Shown: one piece after another, positions 1-9,628 of the stretch
Position numbering within the stretch: the first letter of the stretch is position 1
How the letters are laid out: each line of letters starts with the position of its first letter
Origin: Bacteroidales bacterium
Lineage (GTDB): Bacteria > Bacteroidota > Bacteroidia > Bacteroidales > UBA932
Length of the DNA stretch: 48,936 nt
Assembly: GCA_017549145.1 (NCBI GenBank)
Contig: JAFYVM010000017.1
Location: 1-48,936, forward strand
Reading direction: 5' to 3'
The notes under the pieces: generated by a model
Told to the model about the DNA's origin: nothing
The model's input: the letters and a program-made list of their open reading frames with translations, nothing else
Database searches by the model: none
Made by a program: the position numbers and the translations under genes

Positions 1-156
1 AGGATAGCAGTGATTGCGGAGGCGTGTCCACCCGCGGACACGGGTAGCGGGAGGGGCCCGTTGGTAACAAGTTATCGCGCAGCGATGACGAAGATAACAA
101 TGGGAGGGTCCGGAGTGAGCGAAGCGAACGGAGTCCTCCGCAATCACTGCTATCCT
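1..156. mobile_element. MITE-like element with 22-bp terminal inverted repeats
   Basis: Bases 1-22 are the exact reverse complement of 135-156. Between them are smaller dyads: a 7-bp stem at 23-29/36-42, and a longer interrupted stem pairing about 58-63 and 70-75 with 92-103. The element has no credible gene and can fold into a branched structure on one long terminal stem. This resembles a non-autonomous mobile element or a structured intergenic repeat. The left flank lies outside the window, so a target-site duplication cannot be tested and the element may extend further left. Assignment to a known family is not possible from this sequence. Confidence 0.55.
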
Positions 157-179
157 CCCGGTGCAATCATATATAAAGA

Positions 180-224
180 AAGAGGGTTACCAATCAGTCA
201 ATTAAGACTTTTTAGCACCCTCTT
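180..224 (-). terminator. Terminator of the ettA-M28 transcript
   Basis: AAGAGGGT at 180-187 pairs with ACCCTCTT at 217-224. Read on the minus strand, the stem lies just after the M28 stop codon and is followed by a T-rich run (TCTTTCTTTATAT). The loop is long at 29 nt. Confidence 0.55.
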
Positions 225-244
225 GTTATTTCGGTAATATCACC

Positions 245-1966
245 TTATTTCTTTTTAGGATACATCAAGTAGAGATCGGCAAGCGGAATGAGAACCATCA
301 TATCGAGGAAGGCAATCATTGCAACTGCTCCGAGAGCTCCGATTGTCAATGCCATTGAAAGGGCATAAAGGAATGAAAACGCATGAAGCAGAATCATTGC
401 AATTGCCACTGGAAGCCAAGACTTGATCGATGTCAATCTCCACAGAATCAAAGCAAATGTTGCGAATGCAAGAGGGATAAAGAACATCATGTTCTCACCA
501 ATCGCAAGAAGCAAAGCTGCGCTCAAAACAAACAACAAAGCGAGCGAAGCATAAAGAAGATTCAATGCATAGGTTGTCGTAGCTGTATGCGCTGCACTAA
601 CTCTCATCGAGCCAAGAGTTGCTCTCACAACCTTTGTTCTGCCATTGTAATACAATAGCAATGAACCAGCGAATACAAGAGCTACATAAAGCGCCATTGC
701 CATATTATCGAATGGCACACCCTGTACAATACCGAAAAGGTTGAACTTTGCACCCACTCCTGCCGCACAAGCATACGCGAACAACTCACCCAAGAGAAGA
801 ACTCCCACAGCTGAACCAAGTACGATTCCGGAAGTCTTGAACACGCGCATCGCCTTAAGTCTTCCTCTGAATCCCTCTACGGCAAATGCAAGAAGGAACA
901 AGATGAAGATAACAACACATAGGATTGTATATCCAATCTTAGAGAAGGAAAGAAGTCCCAAAGCAGGAATGCTGAAATTGATTACATCCTTATCTGAGCG
1001 CAATGCATCCTTGCTGACATACTCTTCTGATGTAAGATATGCCTGAGCTACAGGAAGTACCTGCTCGCCATAATGCTGGATAGACTTTTCGTCAATATTG
1101 CTGAAGTTATCAAGATCAGTATGATAATGATTGATATCTGCAATTGTCGAGAAATTCAATCCAGGAACATAATCCTTGATGATCGTGAAATCAGTAAAGT
1201 TAGGCATGAACTGATAAACCACAGTCGTAAGCGAATATGTAAACGGATACTTTGCAGAATCAGCATATAAGCCAAGAACCTTATCATTACCAGGGCAAGC
1301 CTCAAACATAAGAGCAGGTCCATAAGGTCCACGTGCCTCAATATTGATCACAAGACCGACATTGTCAAACACTTCCCTATTTCCTTCCCACATTGCAGTC
1401 ATACCCATCATCCCTACCTCTTCAGCATCGGTCAAGAGCACCTTCACACCCTGCTTCCAATCCTGACGATTCTTCAAAAGATGTGACATTGACTCAAGAA
1501 TGACTCCCAAACCATAGCCATCATCTGCAGCGCCATACGACCACACTGTATCTCTAGGCATAGGCTGAGAATAGCGAGAATCATAGTGAGCGACAAACAT
1601 CAGATATGCTGTGCTGTCAGTTGCATTTTCCGGAGCGAACTCAGCAAGTACATTAACTGCATCAAATGTATAAACGACGTGCTTGTTCTTAGGTCCGACA
1701 AGTGAATCATACTCAAAAAGCTTCACTGTGTCAGCACCCAATCCTTCAAGTCTGCCTACGAGATATTCACGTACGCTAGCTCTCTCCTGAGGATGAGCAA
1801 CTGAGTGATGTTCTTTTGAAATTTCCTCAATATGCTTAACTACACGAGCAGATGAAAATCCCTCTGCATCAGCAGCTTTTGGCTTAGGCATCGTGAACAG
1901 CCCAAACGCAAGAAGGCCTGACAGTATTACTGCCAAGCCTAGTATAAATGGTCTTATCTTATTCAT
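245..1966 (-). CDS. M28-family zinc metallopeptidase with C-terminal membrane domain
   Basis: This 573-residue protein is a probable membrane-bound aminopeptidase. An N-terminal hydrophobic segment (about 5-25) anchors the M28 domain (about 40-325). The metal and catalytic motifs look intact: AHYDSR with H127 and D129, GAADDG with D148/D149, DAEEVG with E182/E183, NIEARG with E210, and a late NHYHTDLD histidine. Residues from about 340 to the end form roughly seven or eight hydrophobic helices, recalling the architecture of ER aminopeptidase-like M28 proteins. It starts 21 nt after ettA and is probably cotranscribed with it. The peptide substrate is unknown. The family call is firm; the physiological role is not. 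Confidence 0.85.
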   Translation of the reverse strand: MNKIRPFILGLAVILSGLLAFGLFTMPKPKAADAEGFSSARVVKHIEEISKEHHSVAHPQERASVREYLVGRLEGLGADTVKLFEYDSLVGPKNKHVVYTFDAVNVLAEFAPENATDSTAYLMFVAHYDSRYSQPMPRDTVWSYGAADDGYGLGVILESMSHLLKNRQDWKQGVKVLLTDAEEVGMMGMTAMWEGNREVFDNVGLVINIEARGPYGPALMFEACPGNDKVLGLYADSAKYPFTYSLTTVVYQFMPNFTDFTIIKDYVPGLNFSTIADINHYHTDLDNFSNIDEKSIQHYGEQVLPVAQAYLTSEEYVSKDALRSDKDVINFSIPALGLLSFSKIGYTILCVVIFILFLLAFAVEGFRGRLKAMRVFKTSGIVLGSAVGVLLLGELFAYACAAGVGAKFNLFGIVQGVPFDNMAMALYVALVFAGSLLLYYNGRTKVVRATLGSMRVSAAHTATTTYALNLLYASLALLFVLSAALLLAIGENMMFFIPLAFATFALILWRLTSIKSWLPVAIAMILLHAFSFLYALSMALTIGALGAVAMIAFLDMMVLIPLADLYLMYPKKK

Positions 1967-1987
1967 AACGGTTTTAGTACAAAATGA

Positions 1988-3667
1988 TTACTCAGCCATG
2001 AGCTTCTTATACTTGAATCTCTTAGGCTCCTCATTTCCGAGACGACGCTTCTTGTTCTCCTCGTACTCCGAATAGGTTCCCTCGAAGAAGTAAACCTGTG
2101 AATCACCCTCGAATGCAAGAATATGAGTTGCAATACGATCCAAGAACCAACGGTCATGGGAGATTACCACCGCACATCCTGCGAAGTTCTCAAGACCCTC
2201 CTCAAGAGCACGGATTGTATTAACGTCCACATCATTGGTAGGCTCGTCGAGAAGAAGAACGTTTCCTTCATCCTTAAGTGTAAGAGCAAGGTGGAGACGG
2301 TTTCTCTCACCACCAGAAAGAATGCCACAAAGCTTCTCCTGGTCTGCACCACCAAAGTTAAAGCGTGAAACATAGGCACGAGCATTAACCTCTCTCTTAC
2401 CAAGCTTTACAAACTCTGAATTATCTGCAATAGTCTCGTAAACTGTCTTCTCTGGATCGATGCTTCTATGCTGTTGATCAACGTAAGCAAGCTTAACTGT
2501 CTCACCGATTGTAATCTCACCTGTATCAGGAGCATCAAGTCCCATGATAAGGCGGAAGAGTGTAGTCTTACCAGCACCATTAGGGCCGATTACACCAACG
2601 ATACCTGCTGGTGGAAGAACGAAGTTAAGGTTCTCATAAAGAAGCTTGTCACCATATCCCTTCGACACATTCTTGAACTCAATAACCTTGTTACCGAGTC
2701 TTGGTCCGTTAGGGATGAAGATCTCAAGTTTAGCCTCTTTCTCACGTCCATCATCTGCAGCAAGTTTCTCATAAGCACCCAAACGTGCCTTAGACTTAGC
2801 CTGACGAGCCTTAGGAGCCATACGAACCCACTCGAGCTCACGCTCCAACGCCTTACGACGCTTGCTCTCCTGCTTCTCCTCCTGTGCAAGACGAGTACTC
2901 TTCTGATCCAGCCATGAAGAATAGTTACCCTTCCATGGAATACCCTCTCCTCGGTCAAGCTCAAGGATCCATCCGGCAACATTATCAAGGAAGTAACGGT
3001 CGTGGGTAACGGCGATAACTGTACCCTTATACTGCTGAAGATGTGCCTCAAGCCACTGGATACTCTCTGTATCAAGGTGGTTGGTAGGCTCATCAAGAAG
3101 AAGCACATCCGGCTGACGAAGAAGCAAACGGCAAAGAGCCACACGACGACGCTCACCACCACTCAATGTAGCTACCTTGGCATCAGAAGGAGGACACTGG
3201 AGGGCATCCATAGCTCTTTCAAGCTTAGAATCAATCTCCCATCCGCCACAGTGCTCGATCTTCTCTGTAAGCTCACCCTGACGCTCGATAAGAGCTGCCA
3301 TTTCCTCATCAGACATTGGCTCACAGAACTTCATATTAACCTCTTCATATTCCTTAAGGATATCCATAACCTCCTGAACGCCTTCCTGGACAACCTCAAG
3401 GACAGTCTTCTCAGGATCCATCTGAGGCTCCTGCTCAAGATATCCTACAGAATATCCTGGTGCCCAAACAACCTCACCCTGGTATCCCTTCTCGATACCT
3501 GCGATGATCTTCATAAGGGTTGACTTACCTGATCCGTTCAATCCGACAATACCGATCTTTGCTCCATAGAAGAAAGAAAGGTAAATATCCTTAAGAATCA
3601 CTCTATTATTGTGGGGCAGGATTTTTCCTACACCATTCATCGAAAAAATAATCTTCTCGTCTGCCAT
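1988..3667 (-). CDS. ettA: Energy-dependent translational throttle protein EttA (ABC-F ATPase)
   Basis: EttA is a soluble ABC-F protein that binds the ribosomal E site and, in E. coli, gates the start of elongation according to the ATP/ADP ratio. The 559-residue protein has two ABC cassettes. Walker A motifs are GLNGSGKST (about 42-50) and GPNGAGKTT, each followed by an LSGGE signature and an LLLDEPTNHLD or LLLDEPTNDVD Walker B. The charged inter-domain linker contains the RMAPKARQAKSKAR stretch typical of this subfamily. There are no membrane segments. Length matches the family (about 555). It is the first gene of a two-gene unit with the M28 peptidase, behind a TATCTTTG box. Confidence 0.95.
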   Translation of the reverse strand: MADEKIIFSMNGVGKILPHNNRVILKDIYLSFFYGAKIGIVGLNGSGKSTLMKIIAGIEKGYQGEVVWAPGYSVGYLEQEPQMDPEKTVLEVVQEGVQEVMDILKEYEEVNMKFCEPMSDEEMAALIERQGELTEKIEHCGGWEIDSKLERAMDALQCPPSDAKVATLSGGERRRVALCRLLLRQPDVLLLDEPTNHLDTESIQWLEAHLQQYKGTVIAVTHDRYFLDNVAGWILELDRGEGIPWKGNYSSWLDQKSTRLAQEEKQESKRRKALERELEWVRMAPKARQAKSKARLGAYEKLAADDGREKEAKLEIFIPNGPRLGNKVIEFKNVSKGYGDKLLYENLNFVLPPAGIVGVIGPNGAGKTTLFRLIMGLDAPDTGEITIGETVKLAYVDQQHRSIDPEKTVYETIADNSEFVKLGKREVNARAYVSRFNFGGADQEKLCGILSGGERNRLHLALTLKDEGNVLLLDEPTNDVDVNTIRALEEGLENFAGCAVVISHDRWFLDRIATHILAFEGDSQVYFFEGTYSEYEENKKRRLGNEEPKRFKYKKLMAE

Positions 3668-3686
3668 ATCTTTGAAAAATTTTGCA

Positions 3687-3694
3687 CAAAGATA
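3687..3694 (-). promoter_or_regulatory. Bacteroidota -7 box for ettA
   Basis: TATCTTTG on the minus strand matches TAnnTTTG, 19 nt upstream of the ettA start codon, which implies a very short leader. Confidence 0.6.
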
Positions 3695-3717
3695 ATGTTT
3701 CCTAGGTAGTTACGCAA

Positions 3718-4836
3718 CTAAATTAAGCGCTCCATCCGGGTCTTTGACAGCCGATTACGTTCCCGTCTTATCCAATCACTAGGATTCTCATCCATATACA
3801 ACTTGAAAGCCATAGTAAAGGACGGAACAGAGTTAAACCCTGACTGGCACGCCAGTTCTGCCACCTTCAGTTCCGGGTTACGCCTGAACACCTCCACAGA
3901 ATGCCTTATCCTATAATAATTCACAAACTGACAGAAGTTTCTTCCTGCACAGCGGCTGATAGCACGAGAGATATATAACTTATTAGCATACACAACCTTG
4001 ACAAGATCTTCTATCACTAAGTCACCTGACAGATACGGAGTATCGCTTTCAAAATAGTCCACCACACGGGAATATATCTCCCGATATGTATCCTCCACAG
4101 ACGTTGGTCCACTTGAAATATCAGTAGGGGCGTCATTGATTGTCTCCAGAATTATAGTCTCATGCCTTCTCATAACAAAGAACAACGAATCACTTGATAT
4201 CCTATATCCCAATGCTACCATTGTCGTCAATACGATTATCACGGCAACAACTGTAATCACTGGAAGAAACCTATCAAATACAACCTGACTCATATACAAC
4301 AGGACCACATTGCCAAGTATAGAAGTCACATAGACAAAATCCACACTCAGAGAAAGCATAGTCCATATAGTTGTCTTCTTGACAATATTCCTTATTCTAC
4401 GGATGTATACCAATAATTCCACGAAATAATAAGCGGCAAAAGACAATGCGCAAAAGACCGAAACAGCAAAACTTATAGAAGGCTCCAACAAGAATGGATG
4501 GGTATATTTCAAGTAAATGCACACAGACTCATAAAGTACTCCCATCCCGATAGCAAAGATAATTGCCAGCTTCTCTTTTGGCAGAAAGGAAGAGGCCAGA
4601 ATCACCAAAGGGAAAATATCAATCACCAACATAGCAGGCAAAGTATAGATTCCCAAACCTAGCACCATCCAAACAACTATCTTGATTATAACAGCTGAAA
4701 GACACAATGGAAGCATGCGAGTTGAAAAACTCACAAGAGCGGGATTGTTATAGTTTGCGTAGATCTGGTATAGCCCCATGACTATGCATAACAGACAGAT
4801 CGTCACTGCTAGTATTATGTTCAAAATCGCCATCAC
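3718..4836 (-). CDS. Membrane-anchored AraC-family transcription regulator
   Basis: The 372-residue protein has an N-terminal half (about 1-215) of six or seven hydrophobic helices and a C-terminal AraC-type double helix-turn-helix (about 265-365). Recognisable stretches are YISRAISRCAGRNFCQFVNYYR and, in the second helix-turn-helix, ELACQSGFNSVPSFTMAFK. This implies a DNA-binding domain tethered to the inner membrane, with the membrane half possibly sensing a ligand. It appears to be a single-gene unit: a TAATTTTG promoter box overlaps the tail of the neighbouring terminator. Neither target genes nor signal can be read from the sequence. Confidence 0.8.
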   Translation of the reverse strand: MMAILNIILAVTICLLCIVMGLYQIYANYNNPALVSFSTRMLPLCLSAVIIKIVVWMVLGLGIYTLPAMLVIDIFPLVILASSFLPKEKLAIIFAIGMGVLYESVCIYLKYTHPFLLEPSISFAVSVFCALSFAAYYFVELLVYIRRIRNIVKKTTIWTMLSLSVDFVYVTSILGNVVLLYMSQVVFDRFLPVITVVAVIIVLTTMVALGYRISSDSLFFVMRRHETIILETINDAPTDISSGPTSVEDTYREIYSRVVDYFESDTPYLSGDLVIEDLVKVVYANKLYISRAISRCAGRNFCQFVNYYRIRHSVEVFRRNPELKVAELACQSGFNSVPSFTMAFKLYMDENPSDWIRRERNRLSKTRMERLI

Positions 4837-4854
4837 AAATCAATTTGCAACGGG

Positions 4855-4862
4855 CAAAATTA
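4855..4862 (-). promoter_or_regulatory. Bacteroidota -7 box for the AraC-type gene
   Basis: TAATTTTG on the minus strand lies 18 nt before the start codon and sits in the T-rich tail of the terminator at 4871-4900. Terminator tail and promoter therefore share sequence. Confidence 0.5.
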
Positions 4863-4870
4863 TAGAAAAA

Positions 4871-4900
4871 GGCTCCTCTCGAACACCGTCGAGAGGAGCC
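4871..4900 (-). terminator. Rho-independent terminator of the YitT operon
   Basis: GGCTCCTCTCG at 4871-4881 pairs perfectly with CGAGAGGAGCC at 4890-4900 (11 bp, 8-nt loop). On the minus strand the hairpin is followed by TTTTTCTATAATTTT. It lies 33 nt after the last YitT stop codon. Confidence 0.85.
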
Positions 4901-4933
4901 TGTAAAGCAGATTTTTCTTTTTTTTATTAAGAT

Positions 4934-5893
4934 TTAATCTTTTTTATCAATTTTCTTTGAAGACGCCTTTACCTTGATAGCATCAAAGCCTTTTCCATAC
5001 ACACCCATTACGTTAGCAACAGACAAGAACGCATCCGGATCAATAGACTTGACATACTTCAAAAGCATGTTAAGATCAGTTCTTCTGGTTACAACCATAA
5101 GAACATAACCATCCTCCTTTGAGTACCATCCCTTCGCAGGGAGCACTGTAACTCCTCGATTCATATCAAAGGCAATCGCATCAGCCATTTGCTGATATTT
5201 CTTTGTAAAAATAAGAGCCTGCACAGACTGTTTGGTACCAGAAAGGTAAACATCCACAGAGTAGCCACATACCGTCACCATGATCAGACCATAAACGGCA
5301 ACTGCAATCTTATCAGCAAATGAAAGTACCTCACCAGTCTCCGTATGAGAAGGCATGAGCAAAGATGACAGAATTATTACGACATCTATTATAAGGATGA
5401 CGCGTCCAGGGGATGCATTGCGGTACTTGCACCAAATCAGAGCGATAATATCTGTACCACCGGTACTTCCGCCCTGAGAGATTGAAATTCCTATTCCGAC
5501 TCCAGCAATGATTCCACCAAGAATAGTACAGATCAATTTACCATTTGACACCGCAAATTCTTCGATAAACTCATGCGGAACGACAGACGGGAAGAAATTC
5601 AAGCAGACAGAAGTCATTACGATAGCATATATCGTCTTGCCGCCAAACCCAGTGCCAAGAATCTTCATTGCAATAAGCAGAAGTATAGCATTGACAACAA
5701 GATAAGTGTATCCCATCGGAATATGGGTCGCGTAGTAAAGTATCGCTGCAAATCCTGATACTCCACCTCCTACCAGGTTGTTTGGCAACAAGAAGATGGT
5801 CCAGCCTAACGAGTATGCAAGCAGTCCAAGAGTGATGGCACCATACTCTTTGACTACATTCCAAAAGGTCTTTTTAATTAAACTACCTGCCAT
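4934..5893 (-). CDS. YitT-family membrane protein (second of tandem pair)
   Basis: This 319-residue protein has a DUF161/YitT membrane domain (about 10-210, five or six helices) followed by a cytosolic DUF2179-type domain (about 225-305). Typical family motifs are LLPNNLVGGGVSGFAAIL near residues 35-52 and SQGGSTGGTDIIALI near 140-154. Its ATG overlaps the stop codon of the upstream paralogue as TAATG, so the two are probably translationally coupled and may form a hetero-oligomer. Biochemical function is not established for the family. A lysine-rich tail ends the protein. A strong terminator follows. Confidence 0.88.
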   Translation of the reverse strand: MAGSLIKKTFWNVVKEYGAITLGLLAYSLGWTIFLLPNNLVGGGVSGFAAILYYATHIPMGYTYLVVNAILLLIAMKILGTGFGGKTIYAIVMTSVCLNFFPSVVPHEFIEEFAVSNGKLICTILGGIIAGVGIGISISQGGSTGGTDIIALIWCKYRNASPGRVILIIDVVIILSSLLMPSHTETGEVLSFADKIAVAVYGLIMVTVCGYSVDVYLSGTKQSVQALIFTKKYQQMADAIAFDMNRGVTVLPAKGWYSKEDGYVLMVVTRRTDLNMLLKYVKSIDPDAFLSVANVMGVYGKGFDAIKVKASSKKIDKKD

Positions 5894-6828
5894 TATTCAA
5901 CTTCTGACTTTTCTATTTTTTTCTTCTTCAGGCTAATTCCTGTCTTGATCTCTTCAAATCCTTCTCCATACACGCTATTTGCAGATGACACAGAAACAAA
6001 TGCGTCCTTATCTATTCGCTTGATCTCATTGATAACCTCATTCATCTGGTATTTCCTGAGAATGATCAAAAGGACCTTGCTTTCCTGCTGAGAGTACCAG
6101 CCGACTGACTGCAACGCAGTAACTCCTCTCTGAACATCATAGATGATATGGTCTGCAATCTCTTTATACTTCTTTGAGAACACTAAGAGCTGGACTGAAG
6201 ACTTGTTTCCAAGAAGGACATAATCCACTCCGAAAGAAAAGGTAAGCATCACCACAAATGCATAAATCATATTCACGAGACCTCCACCTGACTCGACAGG
6301 AATCAAAAGAAGGCTGGATACAATGAATACATCTGAATACAAATACACCTTTCCTGGTGATATCGGCCAGTACTTATTGAGAATCATGGCAACGATATCA
6401 GTTCCACCTGTACTTCCGCCTCGAAGGAGAATCATACCGATACCGACTGACTCCATCGCACCTCCGATAAGCACAATCATAATCTTATCGAGATTCGGAT
6501 CGACTACCTCCAGATTTGGGAAGTATGTAGGTAACAACCAGAACAATAACGATGAAAAAGCGATTACATAGATGGTCTTGAAACCAAATGCTTTTCCAAG
6601 GAAAAGGAATCCGGCTACCAAGAGCACCACATTAAGCAGAGCATAGGTAAAATCCATCGGAATCTTACCATTGGTAGCATAATCCAGAATAGTGGTAAGA
6701 CCTGTCAGTCCACCACTGGCAAGGTTATTAGGAATCAGGAATGAAGTCCACGCCATTACAAAAACCAGCGTTCCGACACTCATTATGAAATAATCCCAAA
6801 GTATATTTAAAACCTTACTTGTCTTCAT
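5893..6828 (-). CDS. YitT-family membrane protein (first of tandem pair)
   Basis: The 311-residue paralogue of the next gene has the same layout: a hydrophobic N-terminal half with LIPNNLASGGLTGLTTIL and LLRGGSTGGTDIVAMI, and a C-terminal DUF2179-like domain ending in a charged lysine-rich tail. Substantial similarity along the whole length suggests tandem duplication. The start codon is 7 nt downstream of the leuS stop, so both YitT genes probably belong to the leuS transcript. The transported or sensed molecule is unknown. Confidence 0.88.
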   Translation of the reverse strand: MKTSKVLNILWDYFIMSVGTLVFVMAWTSFLIPNNLASGGLTGLTTILDYATNGKIPMDFTYALLNVVLLVAGFLFLGKAFGFKTIYVIAFSSLLFWLLPTYFPNLEVVDPNLDKIMIVLIGGAMESVGIGMILLRGGSTGGTDIVAMILNKYWPISPGKVYLYSDVFIVSSLLLIPVESGGGLVNMIYAFVVMLTFSFGVDYVLLGNKSSVQLLVFSKKYKEIADHIIYDVQRGVTALQSVGWYSQQESKVLLIILRKYQMNEVINEIKRIDKDAFVSVSSANSVYGEGFEEIKTGISLKKKKIEKSEVE

Positions 6829-6835
6829 GGCGAAA

Positions 6836-9601
6836 TTATTTTACAACGATGTTTACAATCTTTCCAGGAACAACGATTACCTTGACGATGTTGCCACCTG
6901 CAACATACTTTGCAGTCTGCTCAAGTGAACGGACATGTGCATCAACCTCCTCACGTGGCATATCAAGAGGAAGGTCCACTGTAAAGCGAGTCTTACCATT
7001 GAATGACACAGCGTAAGTGCAAGTATTCTCGATTGTATATGCCTCGATATACTCAGGGAATGCTGCATAAGTGATGCTCTCCTTGTGTCCGAGTGCCTCC
7101 CAAAGTTCCTCTGAGATATGCGGAGTAAATGGAGCGAGAAGAACGATGAGCTGCTCAAGAATCTCACGCTTGTTGCACTTGAGATCAGTAAGTTCATTAA
7201 CAGCGATCATGAATGCACTCACTGCTGTATTGAATGAGAATGCCTCAATATCTGAACGAACCTTACCGATGAGCTTGTGAAGAGCCTTGAGTTCCTCAGG
7301 AGTTGCCTTCTCATCTGTCACAAGGAAGTTCTCGCGATCGTAGAACAATCTCCAAACCTTTCTGAGGAAACGGTTAACACCATCGATACCCTTTGTATCC
7401 CATGGTTTCGACTGCTCGAGAGGACCGAGGAACATCTCATAAAGTCTCAATGTATCAGCACCGTATGTATCACAGATCAAGTCAGGATTTACAACGTTGA
7501 ACATTGACTTAGACATCTTCTCTACTGCCCATCCGCAGATATACTCGCCATCCTCAAGGATAAACTCAGCGTTTGCAAAGTCTGGCATCCATGCCTTGAA
7601 CGCCTCAAGATCAAGACGGTCATTGCGAACGATATTCACGTCAACATGAATCTCAGTTGTCTCATACTGATCCTTAAGTCCGAGGGAAACGAATGTATTT
7701 GTGTTGATGATACGATATACAAAGTTCGAACGACCCTGAATCATACCCTGGTTGATCAACTTCTTGAATGGCTCCTTCTCACACACATATCCGAGGTCAA
7801 AAAGGAACTTGTTCCAGAAACGGGAGTAGATCAGGTGACCTGTAGCATGCTCAGTACCACCAATATAGAGGTCTACATCTCTCCAGTACTCATCTGCCTC
7901 TGTGCTTACAAGAGCCTCTGAGTTGTGTGGATCCATATAACGAAGGTAGTATGCGCTACTTCCAGCAAAACCAGGCATTGTGCTGAGCTCGATAGGATAT
8001 CCGTCAATTGTCCATCCTGTAGCACGTCCAAGCGGGGGTTCACCAGTCTCAGTTGGAAGGAACTTATCCACCTCCGGAAGCTGCAATGGAAGCTGATCAA
8101 GAGTCATTGGAGTTGCAATACCATCCTTGAAATATACTGGGAACGGCTCTCCCCAATATCTCTGACGAGAGAAGATAGCATCACGAAGTCTATAGTTAAC
8201 CTTTCTATGTCCGATACCATGCTTCTCAACGTAGTCGATCGCTGCCGGGATTGCCTCCTTAACTGTAAGACCATTGAGGAAGCCTGAGTTGCACATGATT
8301 CCTTCCTTAGCATCAAAGCTTGACTCGCTTACATCGCATCCCTCAATAAGCGGAACTACAGGGAGGTTGAAATGCTTAGCAAAAGCATAGTCACGGCTAT
8401 CGTGAGCAGGAACCGCCATGATGGCACCTGTACCATAACCTGCAAGTACGTACTCCGAAATCCATACAGGAACCTCATCACCTGTAAGAGGATTCACTGC
8501 ATATGAACCAGAGAACACACCAGAAACCTTCTTAGTCTCAGTCATTCTCTCACGCTCAGTCTTCTTCTTAGCCTGCAATAGGTACTCTTCAACAGCCTCT
8601 TTCTGCTCTGCTGTAGTAAGTTTCTCCACCCACTCGCTCTCTGGTGCAAGTACCATGAAAGTAACTCCAAACACAGTATCTGCACGAGTAGTGAAGATTG
8701 TCATATCATACTCCTCGGTACCATTAGACACCTTGAAGTTCATCTCAGCACCCTGGCTCTTACCGATCCAGTTACGCTGCATATCCTTAAGTGAATCTGT
8801 CCAATCAAGGTCCTCAAGATCCTCAAGAAGACGTCCTGCATAAGCAGAAACTCTAAGCTGCCACTGAGTCATCTTCTTCTGCTCCACAGGATGACCTCCG
8901 CGTACAGAGTAGCCCTCCTTTACCTCATCATTTGCGAGCACAGTACCAAGAGCAGGACACCAGTTAACTGCTGTTTCTCCCTGATATGCAATACGATACT
9001 GCATCAAAACGGCTGACTTCTCCTTCTCAGAGAAAGAAGCCCACTGCTCTGCAGTAAATGCCTCAACATCTCCGCATGCCGCATCAACTGCAGCACTTCC
9101 ACCCTGTGCAAAAGCAGCCTCAAGCTCAGCGAGCGGACGAGCCTTCTGCTGATTGTTGTCAAACCAGCTCTCAAACATCTTAAGGAATGCCCACTGAGTC
9201 CACTTATAATACTCAGGATCACAAGTACGGATCTCGCGTGACCAGTCGTAAGAGAAACCGATTCTGTCAAGCTGCTCACGATAACGTGCAATGTTCTTCT
9301 CTGTTGTTACAGCTGGATGCTGACCTGTCTGGATGGCATACTGCTCTGCTGGAAGACCAAATGCATCATATCCCATCGGATGGAGCACATTGAAGCCACA
9401 AAGTCTCTTGTAGCGGCTATATATATCACTTGCAATATATCCAAGAGGATGTCCTACATGAAGACCAGCTCCTGATGGATAAGGGAACATATCCAAAACA
9501 TAGTATTTAGGCTTTGAAGGATCTACTTCTGCCTTAAATGTCTGATTGGCAGCCCAAAACGCCTGCCATTTCTGTTCGATTTGTCTGAAATCGTATTCCA
9601 T
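6836..9601 (-). CDS. leuS: Leucyl-tRNA synthetase
   Basis: This cytosolic class I aminoacyl-tRNA synthetase charges tRNA-Leu with leucine. The 921-residue protein carries the HIGH-type motif as HVGH (residues 48-51) within the characteristic [16 protein letters not shown] segment, the KMSKS loop as [13 protein letters not shown] (about 694), a CP1 editing domain with the [15 protein letters not shown] segment, and a C-terminal anticodon-binding domain. It is somewhat longer than the E. coli enzyme (860). An inserted stretch near residues 155-215, rich in Ala and Glu, accounts for part of this. Flanking genes are 7 nt and 27 nt away, so it sits mid-operon. Confidence 0.97.
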   Translation of the reverse strand: MEYDFRQIEQKWQAFWAANQTFKAEVDPSKPKYYVLDMFPYPSGAGLHVGHPLGYIASDIYSRYKRLCGFNVLHPMGYDAFGLPAEQYAIQTGQHPAVTTEKNIARYREQLDRIGFSYDWSREIRTCDPEYYKWTQWAFLKMFESWFDNNQQKARPLAELEAAFAQGGSAAVDAACGDVEAFTAEQWASFSEKEKSAVLMQYRIAYQGETAVNWCPALGTVLANDEVKEGYSVRGGHPVEQKKMTQWQLRVSAYAGRLLEDLEDLDWTDSLKDMQRNWIGKSQGAEMNFKVSNGTEEYDMTIFTTRADTVFGVTFMVLAPESEWVEKLTTAEQKEAVEEYLLQAKKKTERERMTETKKVSGVFSGSYAVNPLTGDEVPVWISEYVLAGYGTGAIMAVPAHDSRDYAFAKHFNLPVVPLIEGCDVSESSFDAKEGIMCNSGFLNGLTVKEAIPAAIDYVEKHGIGHRKVNYRLRDAIFSRQRYWGEPFPVYFKDGIATPMTLDQLPLQLPEVDKFLPTETGEPPLGRATGWTIDGYPIELSTMPGFAGSSAYYLRYMDPHNSEALVSTEADEYWRDVDLYIGGTEHATGHLIYSRFWNKFLFDLGYVCEKEPFKKLINQGMIQGRSNFVYRIINTNTFVSLGLKDQYETTEIHVDVNIVRNDRLDLEAFKAWMPDFANAEFILEDGEYICGWAVEKMSKSMFNVVNPDLICDTYGADTLRLYEMFLGPLEQSKPWDTKGIDGVNRFLRKVWRLFYDRENFLVTDEKATPEELKALHKLIGKVRSDIEAFSFNTAVSAFMIAVNELTDLKCNKREILEQLIVLLAPFTPHISEELWEALGHKESITYAAFPEYIEAYTIENTCTYAVSFNGKTRFTVDLPLDMPREEVDAHVRSLEQTAKYVAGGNIVKVIVVPGKIVNIVVK

Positions 9602-9628
9602 AAAGTATCGTATTAGATCAATTATTTT

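Noticed and set aside
10-237. 75-codon open frame at the left edge
   Set aside because: It lies within the inverted-repeat element and the terminator, has no promoter, and its product has no recognisable composition.
2468-3523. Long antisense and shifted frames (149-190 codons) in ettA
   Set aside because: They lie inside a clearly conserved EttA gene and reflect its codon bias.
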